From Algoriphagus chordae (lineage in GTDB: Bacteria > Bacteroidota > Bacteroidia > Cytophagales > Cyclobacteriaceae): a stretch of 64,000 nt of DNA. The notes beneath the pieces were generated by a model. That model saw only the letters and a program-made list of their open reading frames with translations, was not told the origin of the DNA and made no database searches. Position numbers and translations under genes: made by a program. The stretch lies in contig NZ_QKZT01000002.1 of assembly GCF_003254055.1 (NCBI RefSeq), positions 1 through 64,000 of the forward strand, read 5' to 3'. This document shows, piece by piece, positions 45,694 through 52,431 of the stretch (within the stretch, counting starts at the first letter, position 1; each line of letters opens with the position of its first letter).

Positions 45694-45802
45694 GGTTTTA
45701 TCTGCTGATATAGCCTATTGGTAGTCAAATCTGCCTGATTCGCAGATCATATTTTATATATAACGGTGCATTGCTTTAGTTTGGATACTGAAAATCAGCT
45801 AT

Positions 45803-46876
45803 ATGATCAATTTAAGTCCCAAAAGAAGCGTATCGATTCTAGTCCACATTCTAGGCTGGTCCATGCTCAGTACAGTCCTATTACTACTCTCCCCACTCTC
45901 CTGGAGGGTGGATATACCAGTTGAATTCTGGGTGAGACAAGTATTCATGGCACTACTACTTGTTGGTATATTTTACTTCAACATGCTATGGTTTGTGCCT
46001 AAGGTATTATTGAAAGGTAAGCTTGCAGTATATTTTCTAACGACCGTCCTCGGTGTAGTGCTGTTTGTAGGCATCCTTATATATGCAGACAATTTTCTAC
46101 ATCTACCCGAATTGATACACAAGGCTTTCAATCCAGACAAGCCTTTTATTCCCAAGCCTAGACGGATATCTGGAGATATATTCAACATGATGCTATACCT
46201 GTTGACTATTGGTATAAGTACCTCCGTGGCTTCTGTGCAGAAATGGCAAAAAGATGAGTCTCTTCGCAGGGAAATGGATCAGCAACGTATCAACACGGAA
46301 CTTTCTTACCTGAAAGCGCAGATCAACCCTCACTTCTTTTTCAACACACTCAACAATATCTACGCATTGACGAATTTGGATGTAAAAAAAGCTCAGGAAG
46401 CTCTTTTGAAACTATCCCGAATGATGCGCTACGTGCTGTATGAAAATCAGAAAAACGAAACCCTTCTAAGTAAAGAAGTCAGTTTTATCAATGATTATAT
46501 AGAGTTGATGAAAATGAGGTTATCCGAAAAAGTTACACTCAATATTTCGGTAGATGAGCCAAAGGATGATCTGATCATTGCCCCTATGCTTTTACTTCCA
46601 TTTCTGGAGAATTCCTTCAAACATGGTGTAAGTAGCCAGCAGCAAAGTGAGATTATGATCAAATTGGAAGTGATGGGCAACACGGTGTTTTTCGAAACTC
46701 GAAATCATATCTTCCCTGTGCATGCCGAAAGCCCTGAAGCTAAAGAAAATGGCATTGGTTTAGTGAATACTCAAAGAAGATTGAGCCTGCTCTACCCAGA
46801 CAAACATCGCCTAAAATTTGGTAAAGATGAAGCCAAACAAGAGTATTGGGTAAATCTTACAATAAACCTCGAATAA
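45803..46876 (+). CDS. LytS/YehU-type sensor histidine kinase
   Basis: The 357-aa protein has about four transmembrane helices in residues 10-145, then a His_kinase dimerisation helix with the motif KAQINPHFFFNTLNNI (phosphoacceptor His177) and a short HATPase domain (PMLLLPFLENSFKHG, NGIGLVNTQRRLSLLY). No extracytoplasmic sensor domain is present. It should phosphorylate the LytTR regulator encoded 259 bases downstream. The intervening spacer is unusually long for such a pair. Confidence 0.95.
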   Translation: MINLSPKRSVSILVHILGWSMLSTVLLLLSPLSWRVDIPVEFWVRQVFMALLLVGIFYFNMLWFVPKVLLKGKLAVYFLTTVLGVVLFVGILIYADNFLHLPELIHKAFNPDKPFIPKPRRISGDIFNMMLYLLTIGISTSVASVQKWQKDESLRREMDQQRINTELSYLKAQINPHFFFNTLNNIYALTNLDVKKAQEALLKLSRMMRYVLYENQKNETLLSKEVSFINDYIELMKMRLSEKVTLNISVDEPKDDLIIAPMLLLPFLENSFKHGVSSQQQSEIMIKLEVMGNTVFFETRNHIFPVHAESPEAKENGIGLVNTQRRLSLLYPDKHRLKFGKDEAKQEYWVNLTINLE

Positions 46877-47135
46877 AATCGAGCCTGACTTAGGCAGACA
46901 TAAGTCAAGCGTCACAGGCTGAGACATCCCTATTGTTATTGGGAAAGATTTGCTAGATTCCCCATCCAACTGGAGTCAGCCGGGCTGGCATGTGGCAAGT
47001 GAAAATCAAATTATATTCACATGAGATCGAGCGTGTCAAATTCGGCACACAGAGGGGTAATTAATCATCGTGCGAGATTCTCCCTAATAAAAATCGGGAA
47101 AGTCTAACTGACCATTAAAAAACAAAAACACACTG
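46877..47135 (+). other. structured spacer between kinase and regulator genes
   Basis: No gene was found. The 5' part folds with AGCCTG (46882-46887) and CAGGCT (46915-46920) around ACTTA/TAAGT, and the 3' part has TCCC...GGGA words around 47080-47105. It resembles a leader or a processed region rather than a terminator, because no T run follows the stem. Confidence 0.35.
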
Positions 47136-47882
47136 ATGAAACTTAATTGTGTAGCCATAGACGATGAACCACTAGCACTGGAATTACTCAGTAAATTCAT
47201 AGAGCAGACCGCCTTTCTTAACTTAATCGGCAAGTTTTCAAATGCGATTGAAGCCTTGGGCTTTATCAATCAAAATGAGGTACAGCTTGCATTTATGGAC
47301 ATTCAGATGCCGGACCTCTCTGGTATGGAACTGGCCAGGGTACTGGATGGTAAAAAATCTTCAGACAAAACCAAAATCATCTTTGCCACAGCTTACCATC
47401 AGTTTGCGATTGAAGGCTACAAAGTGGAAGCGCTTGATTATCTACTGAAGCCTTACAGTTACGAGGATTTTTTGAATGCTGCGACTAAAGCTTTTTCTTA
47501 CTTTGAAAAGCAAGCACAAACTAAATCTGAAGCTACTACTAGTATTGATACCGCTGCTCCTGAATATATTTTCCTAAAAGTAGAATATCAGTTAGTGAAA
47601 GTGATGCTCAAGGATATTGGGTATGTAGAGGCCTACAAGGATTATGTAAAAGTGCATTTGCTCTCCAAGCCCAATCCCTTACTTTCTTTGACCAGCTTGA
47701 AAAGCATGGAGGAATTACTGCCTTCAGATAAATTCATGCGAGTTCACAGATCCTACATTGTGGCGCTGGATCATATCGACTCTGTATCGAAGAACGTGAT
47801 CCAAATAGGAAAAAACCATATCAGCGTGAGTGATAATTACAAGGATGCTTTCTTGGAGTTTATGAGTCGGTGGATGAATTGA
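47136..47882 (+). CDS. LytTR family response regulator
   Basis: The receiver domain (about 1-120) has Asp9-Asp10, the phospho-acceptor Asp55 in FMDIQMPD and Lys107 in YLLKPYSYEDF; the LytTR DNA-binding domain covers about residues 140-245 (YIFLKVEYQLVKVML, VHRSYIVALDHID, ISVSDNYKDAFLEF). It should bind direct repeats at target promoters, perhaps those of the divergent receptor gene. A second, nearly identical copy of its last 26 codons lies 680 bases downstream at 48559-48639. Confidence 0.96.
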   Translation: MKLNCVAIDDEPLALELLSKFIEQTAFLNLIGKFSNAIEALGFINQNEVQLAFMDIQMPDLSGMELARVLDGKKSSDKTKIIFATAYHQFAIEGYKVEALDYLLKPYSYEDFLNAATKAFSYFEKQAQTKSEATTSIDTAAPEYIFLKVEYQLVKVMLKDIGYVEAYKDYVKVHLLSKPNPLLSLTSLKSMEELLPSDKFMRVHRSYIVALDHIDSVSKNVIQIGKNHISVSDNYKDAFLEFMSRWMN

Positions 47883-47900
47883 GTTGGTTTTGATCAAAAA

Positions 47901-47935
47901 TAAAGGGCTGTTTTCTAAGTGAAAGCAGCCCTTTA
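47901..47935. terminator. terminator between LytTR gene and lipoprotein gene
   Basis: TAAAGGGCTG (47901-47910) pairs with CAGCCCTTTA (47926-47935), and the stem continues inward as TTTTC/GAAAG. It can serve the regulator gene (plus) and the convergent lipoprotein gene (minus). Confidence 0.85.
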
Positions 47936-47954
47936 TTAGTAGCCTTGGCTTGAA

Positions 47955-48428
47955 TCAATTAGTTTTTAGATAAACCTCTTGGCTCGTGCAAAAAGCATTT
48001 GGTGGGCACATGAATGAAAGCTGCGTATAATCCTCTTCAATTGCATAATCCGCAATAAACTCATTCCCATCTGAAAGCGTTAAATCTGCTTTTGGCATGT
48101 AATAGATATCAAAGAAATTCATCGTGTATGATTCCTTCCATTCTAAAGTGACTTTTTCATCGACTATTGTATAAGTACCATTGAAATAGGACCTATAGCC
48201 TAGTATTTCATCCTTACCTGCTTCAGTGGTATAATTTTCAGCATAAAATGTACCGTCAGATTTTAAATTCAGCGTATTAACTAGATCGAGTTTTCCTCCT
48301 GTCATTTCAATTTCAACAGTAGACACATATTTACCTTCTATTCTTGAATTTGGAGATGGCTCCTCCACATCTTTACAGCTGAAAAGAATTAGAAGTAAAG
48401 CGATTAATGGCAACAGTTGTGTTTTCAT
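47955..48428 (-). CDS. lipoprotein of unknown function, lipocalin-like
   Basis: A 157-aa lipoprotein with the lipobox LILFSC (Cys18). The rest is a beta-rich domain with a pattern of alternating strands (IEGKYVSTVEIEMT, LNLKSDGTFYAENY, FNGTYTIVDEKVTLEW) that matches small lipocalin-like domains of Bacteroidota. Two late cysteines (CPPNAFC) may form a disulfide. It is convergent with the LytTR gene and sits between that gene and the duplicated LytTR tail. Confidence 0.8.
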   Translation of the reverse strand: MKTQLLPLIALLLILFSCKDVEEPSPNSRIEGKYVSTVEIEMTGGKLDLVNTLNLKSDGTFYAENYTTEAGKDEILGYRSYFNGTYTIVDEKVTLEWKESYTMNFFDIYYMPKADLTLSDGNEFIADYAIEEDYTQLSFMCPPNAFCTSQEVYLKTN

Positions 48429-48558
48429 AGTGGCAAGTGATTTAACTAAAGATAAAATTTGCTTAGAATAAAGATAAAGAAAAACGGAATTTTAAACTAT
48501 ACGGAGAGCAATCTATAAACGCTACAGTCAGGTTGTAATTTTTTTTAAAGTATTATTT

Positions 48559-48639
48559 CAAATCGGCAAAAATCACATCAGCGTAAGTGATAATTACAAA
48601 GAGGGATTCTTGGAGTTTATGAGTCGCTGGATGAATTGA
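48559..48639 (+). pseudogene. detached duplicate of the last 26 codons of the LytTR gene
   Basis: The frame CAA..TGA reads QIGKNHISVSDNYK then EGFLEFMSRWMN and stop. The regulator at 47136-47882 ends QIGKNHISVSDNYK then DAFLEFMSRWMN. Only two residues differ, and the DNA is nearly identical over about 80 bases with mostly third-position changes. There is no start codon and no domain upstream, so this is a remnant of a duplicated or recombined LytTR gene. The lipoprotein gene lies between the two copies. Confidence 0.85.
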
Positions 48640-48690
48640 TAAAAGACTTCATTTTAGTAGCTTGCTTTGCAAATCATTCTTTCAGCTCTC

Positions 48691-49167
48691 ATGACCGAAA
48701 AACAAAAGCAATTTATGCAACAAGCGATTGACTTGGCCCAATCAGGCATGGAATCCGGGAACGGCGGACCATTTGGATGTGTGATAGTCAAAGACGATCA
48801 AGTGATAGGAAGCGGCAGTAATATGGTCACCAAGACCTTGGATCCAACTGCACATGCAGAAGTGGTAGCTATCCGAAACGCCTGCAAAAACTTAAATCAT
48901 TTCCAATTGGAGGGCTGTGAATTATATACTTCATGCGAACCATGCCCTATGTGCCTCGGGGCGATCTTTTGGGCTAGGCCAAGTAGAGTTTTTTACGCAT
49001 GTACTCATGAGGATGCATCAGCTGCATGATTTGACGATTCTTTTATCTATCGAGAAATACAAGTAGCCCCTAATGCTCGCCAGATTCCTATGCAAGGAAT
49101 GATGCGCGAAGAATCTCAAAAGGTCTTTGAACTCTGGAAGTCCAAAGGAGATAAGATATTGTATTAA
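48691..49167 (+). pseudogene. nucleoside deaminase gene (guanine/cytidine deaminase fold) with in-frame TGA
   Basis: The ATG at 48691 opens a CMP/dCMP-deaminase-type protein with zinc ligands HAE (His55, catalytic Glu57) and PCPMC (Cys85, Cys88), most like GuaD-type guanine deaminase or TadA-like enzymes. After 112 residues (ending THEDASAA) a TGA at 49027-49029 interrupts it. The same frame then continues for 45 codons (FDDSFIYREIQVAP... to DKILY and TAA at 49165-49167), which is the normal C-terminal end, so the full length would be 158 aa. The family has Gly at the interrupted position, and GGA to TGA is a single base change. The zinc core is intact but the C-terminal helix that closes the active site is missing. 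Confidence 0.85.
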
Positions 49168-49216
49168 GAGACTGATTCTTAGAATTTACGAGTCGGAGGA
49201 AGAGTAAAAGAAAAAT

Positions 49217-49630
49217 TTATCTTTTGCTACTCAAATATTCCTCAGCAGTCATCGCAGGCAAATTAGAGTTCTTAAAATCTTTCCCATTTCGAGTAAGGAT
49301 GATAGAGCTATTAGCTTGTAAAGCCGTGAAATACTGAACAGCATCTTCAAAATCACTGAATTCAGAGTTCAATCCTTTTTCAATTGTTTCCTCATCGACA
49401 GCACACACCTCACAAAGTATTTTGAACATTCTAAGCTTCTTCAAAACCGAATCTGACGATTCATATTTGCTGAGTACGTAATCTACAGTGGTAAATGAAA
49501 GTGGGGAAACAACTAGGGTGATTTTCTTTTGATCTGCCAAAGTTGCAATCTTAGCAATGGATGCATAAAAAGGATCTCTCTCTCCTAACAGATCCAAGAT
49601 CACATTGGTGTCTAAAAAAATCCTGCTCAT
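49217..49630 (-). CDS. PIN-domain toxin (VapC-like)
   Basis: A 137-aa PIN nuclease beginning MSRIFLDTNVILDLLGERDP with Asp7 and Asn9; further acidic residues lie near Asp94-Glu95-like DFEDAVQYF, and a late TRNGKDF. PIN toxins cut RNA, often tRNA or rRNA. Its start overlaps the stop of the ribbon-helix-helix antitoxin gene by 4 bases. The intact active site suggests a working toxin. It lies in a region with several decayed genes, consistent with horizontal acquisition. Confidence 0.92.
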   Translation of the reverse strand: MSRIFLDTNVILDLLGERDPFYASIAKIATLADQKKITLVVSPLSFTTVDYVLSKYESSDSVLKKLRMFKILCEVCAVDEETIEKGLNSEFSDFEDAVQYFTALQANSSIILTRNGKDFKNSNLPAMTAEEYLSSKR

Positions 49631-49875
49631 TTGTGTTTTTGATCCAAATAGTCAGCACGGTCCTTTTTATAGTCGTAGTCAGCAGGAATTTTAACACCTG
49701 AAGAAAGACTTTTCACAAAGGGAGAAATCTCCAACTCACCCGTAGGTTGGTCAGAAGTTAACGAATTCAGATAATTCTCAATCAATCGAGACAAGCTCAA
49801 CTTCTTGTCAGAAGCATAGATCTTGGCTTTTTCTATTACCTCCTGATTGAGCTTTAAAGTGAGTTTGGTGTCCAT
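49627..49875 (-). CDS. ribbon-helix-helix antitoxin (DUF6364-like)
   Basis: The 82-aa protein starts MDTKLTLKLNQEVIEKAK, a classic ribbon-helix-helix strand and helix, with SLSRLIENYLNSL as the second helix. The C-terminal half is likely the toxin-binding part. It precedes the PIN toxin with a 4-base overlap and should both neutralise it and repress the operon by binding the palindrome just upstream. Confidence 0.9.
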   Translation of the reverse strand: MDTKLTLKLNQEVIEKAKIYASDKKLSLSRLIENYLNSLTSDQPTGELEISPFVKSLSSGVKIPADYDYKKDRADYLDQKHK

Positions 49876-49888
49876 AGTGAAAGTTCAA

Positions 49889-49918
49889 TACGTACTAATA
49901 TATAAATATTTGTACGTA
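49889..49918. promoter_or_regulatory. palindromic operator of the toxin-antitoxin operon
   Basis: TACGTAC (49889-49895) and GTACGTA (49912-49918) form an inverted repeat with a 16-base AT-rich centre (TAATATATAAATATTT), 13 bases before the antitoxin start. Each arm is itself nearly palindromic. Autoregulation by the ribbon-helix-helix protein is the usual role of such a site. Confidence 0.7.
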
Positions 49919-49948
49919 ATTTAAAAGCAATGGATTTGTCTTTTGATT

Positions 49949-50086
49949 TTACTCCTCATCGGTTACATAATAGGTATCACCAAAATTACCTACAGATCCT
50001 GCTGTACCGTTAGGCAAAGCGCTATTTAGGCTGAAATAATAGAGCCGTACCTGACGGCACGGTTGACTTGAATTACAATCATATTT
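49949..50086 (-). other. possible decayed small gene (minus strand)
   Basis: The minus strand has a 45-codon open frame without a start codon (preceded by TAG), reading KYDCNSSQPCRQVRL ... TYYVTDEE and stop. Its two cysteines and glycine/serine-rich end look like the last part of a short secreted Bacteroidota protein. A second frame in the same region continues upstream (EFRSPEVYKSLQGR), so a frameshift is possible. The rest of 49919-50310 holds no gene. Low confidence. Confidence 0.2.
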
Positions 50087-50310
50087 CTACCCTTAGTTCG
50101 TCCCTGAAGAGACTTATATACCTCAGGAGAGCGAAATTCTAAACAAAAAAATTAATTAGTGAGAATTACGTCTGACGATCTGAAGCTTTGCTAAGCAGAT
50201 GATTTAGATGCATAAACATATTGCCAAACATGTACTTGACATAAAACACATAAGCTAATTTATACACTGAAACTGCTTTTTAGCCAAATGCTAGATAGAT
50301 GCTGCCAGGA

Positions 50311-50718
50311 TTATATAAGCTCTGTAAAATTGACTTCATCATCAATCAAGTTTGCAAAATGAGAGTCTGAAAAAATAAAATACTTTGGATTAAGAAAATT
50401 TATAACGCAATGGTCGAAACCTTCACCAATTTTCAAGTTGCCAGTATAAAAGGCGTAATGACAAATGTCGCCTTCCTTAAAATTGTGGGCAATTACACTT
50501 ATTAGGTCACTTTTATTCTGCTGTGTCATTTTCAATTTAAAGTCTTCGTCTAAAAACCTTTTTATAGAAAGTCCCTTTTTATTATTCGTATTACTCAAGT
50601 CATGAAAGTCAACTGGCAAATTAAACGAAAATTCAATTAAAGAATCTGTCTGACAGGCGTCAATTACAGTAAGTGTTTTATTGAGATATTCTTTATCTGT
50701 GAATTTCATGTTCAGCAT
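50311..50718 (-). CDS. hypothetical protein, 135 aa
   Basis: I chose the ATG at 50718 (MLNMKFTDKEYLNKTL); an upstream TTG is unlikely. An alternative ATG lies at 50709. The protein is soluble, AT-rich in codon use, and rich in Asn, Lys, Phe and Asp, unlike most neighbours, which suggests an acquired gene. I recognise no family. The second half has aromatic strands (ICHYAFYTGNLKIGEGFDHCVINF). Confidence 0.6.
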   Translation of the reverse strand: MLNMKFTDKEYLNKTLTVIDACQTDSLIEFSFNLPVDFHDLSNTNNKKGLSIKRFLDEDFKLKMTQQNKSDLISVIAHNFKEGDICHYAFYTGNLKIGEGFDHCVINFLNPKYFIFSDSHFANLIDDEVNFTELI

Positions 50719-50825
50719 ATCAGTCAATTATAGGTGTCAGCAATTTATATCAATTAGCAATTAGCCGATTAAATTAATCATTCTAAAAAGGCTATCAATT
50801 AAATGCCTTTGACTTCGCTCCGCCT

Positions 50826-50882
50826 GACAACTACAAAACTCCAGCGTCCTCCGCGTTTCCCTCTGTGCCCACCGCGGTAAAA
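50826..50882. repeat. dispersed intergenic repeat (CCTCCGCG-type)
   Basis: The segment has the words CAGCGTCCTCCGCG, TTTCCCTCTGTGCCC and ACCGCGG in order. The reverse strand reads like ACCGCGG..GGGCACAGAGGGAAACGC, a wording that recurs in intergenic DNA of many environmental bacteria. I know the sequence type only from recall, and only one copy lies in this window. Confidence 0.45.
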
Positions 50883-50890
50883 AACTCATA

Positions 50891-50920
50891 AAAAGAAAAC
50901 CCGATCTCGCGACCGGGTTT
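50891..50920 (-). terminator. terminator of ffh
   Basis: AAACCCG (50897-50903) pairs with CGGGTTT (50914-50920) over a 10-base loop; an A-rich run becomes the T tail on the minus strand, just past the ffh stop. Confidence 0.8.
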
Positions 50921-50926
50921 CAATTT

Positions 50927-52270
50927 CTATCTTCTTCCTCCCATACCTGGAGGAAGCATCTTGCCCATGGCGGCTTTGGCACCGCCCATCTTGTTCATCT
51001 GCTTCATCATCTTGCGCATATCCGCAAACTGCTTCATAAGGTTATTCACCTCCACGATAGTTCGCCCAGATCCCGCAGCAAGTCTCTTTCTTCTACTTCC
51101 ATCGATCAGATCTGGATGCTCACGCTCGGCAGGAGTCATGGATCTGATGATCGCTTCGATAGGCTTGAAGGAATCATCGTCTATATCCATTCCTTTCATG
51201 GCTTTGCCCATGCCAGGGATCATCCCAAGCAAGTCCTTGATATTACCCATTTTCTTCACCTGCTCCAGCTGAGAAAGGAAATCATCAAAGTTGAAATTAT
51301 TTGTACGGATCTTCGAATTGATACGCTTGGCTTCATCTTCATCAAAGGACTGCTGTGCTCTTTCCACCAAGGAAATCACATCACCCATTCCTAGGATTCT
51401 CTGCGCCATACGATCTGGGTGGAATACATCCAGATCTTCCATTTTCTCTCCTGTAGAGATAAACTTAATCGGCTTATTGACTACATGACGAATGGAGATC
51501 GCAGCACCACCTCGTGTATCACCATCGAGTTTGGTCAGTACTACTCCGTCGAAATTCAAACGCTCGTCAAAGGTCTTCGCAGTATTCACCGCATCCTGAC
51601 CAGTCATGGAATCGACTACAAAAAGTGTCTCAGATGGATTCAAAGCCTTTTTCAAAGCTTCAATCTCATTCATCATCACATCATCCACTGCCAGACGGCC
51701 TGCTGTATCGACTACAACTGTTTTCTTACCGGTTTTCTTTGCATAAGCAATCGCATTGTTAGCAATATCCAAAGCATTCTTGTTCTCAGGCTCAGCATAT
51801 ACCTCTACGCCGATCTGCTCGCCCAATACTTTCAGCTGATCTATCGCCGCTGGACGGTAAATATCACAAGCTACAAGCAATACCTGACGACCTTGCTTCT
51901 TCAGGTGCGCACCCAGTTTACCCGTAAAAGTGGTTTTACCAGAACCTTGAAGACCTGAGATCAAAATAATTGAAGGATCGCCAGAGATATTGATATCCTC
52001 TTTCTTTCCACCCATGAGCTTCGTCAGCTCTTCTTGGGTGATTTTGATCAGCAATTGACCAGGAGAAACAGAGATCAAAACATCTCTACCAAGCGCTTCA
52101 GTCTTGATCGTATCAGTGACTTCCTTGGCTACTTTATAGTTAACATCGGCATCGATCAAGGCTCTTCTGATCTCCTTAACGGTCGTTGCGACGTTTATTT
52201 CGGTGATTGTCCCGGTTCCTTTCAGTGTTTTGAAGGCCCGGTCTAATTTTAAACTTAAATTATCAAACAT
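50927..52270 (-). CDS. ffh: signal recognition particle GTPase Ffh (SRP54)
   Basis: The protein targets nascent membrane and secreted proteins to FtsY. The GTPase landmarks are GLQGSGKTTFTGKL, DTAGRLAVDD and TKLDGD; the C-terminal methionine-rich M domain (MKQMNKMGGAKAAMGKM, with more Met in the last 150 residues) binds 4.5S RNA and signal sequences. Length 447 aa is normal. The gene is divergent from the YfhO gene. Confidence 0.98.
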   Translation of the reverse strand: MFDNLSLKLDRAFKTLKGTGTITEINVATTVKEIRRALIDADVNYKVAKEVTDTIKTEALGRDVLISVSPGQLLIKITQEELTKLMGGKKEDINISGDPSIILISGLQGSGKTTFTGKLGAHLKKQGRQVLLVACDIYRPAAIDQLKVLGEQIGVEVYAEPENKNALDIANNAIAYAKKTGKKTVVVDTAGRLAVDDVMMNEIEALKKALNPSETLFVVDSMTGQDAVNTAKTFDERLNFDGVVLTKLDGDTRGGAAISIRHVVNKPIKFISTGEKMEDLDVFHPDRMAQRILGMGDVISLVERAQQSFDEDEAKRINSKIRTNNFNFDDFLSQLEQVKKMGNIKDLLGMIPGMGKAMKGMDIDDDSFKPIEAIIRSMTPAEREHPDLIDGSRRKRLAAGSGRTIVEVNNLMKQFADMRKMMKQMNKMGGAKAAMGKMLPPGMGGRR

Positions 52271-52292
52271 TCCTGTAGGTGGCTATTTGCTG

Positions 52293-52323
52293 CAAAAGTA
52301 ATGATTTTCATCAGGGATAGAAA
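52293..52323 (-). promoter_or_regulatory. promoter of ffh
   Basis: On the minus strand TACTTTTG (plus 52293-52300) is a perfect -7 element, and TTTC (plus 52320-52323) lies 19 bases before it. The leader is about 15-20 bases. Confidence 0.5.
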
Positions 52324-52431
52324 GGAGTCTTACATCTATTCTAGCTTGAGACTGCCTATTTTTGTAGATGGGGTTTGCCTATAAATCCCTAATTTGCGTT
52401 CCCAACAATTATCCAAAGAAAAACTCTTTTC

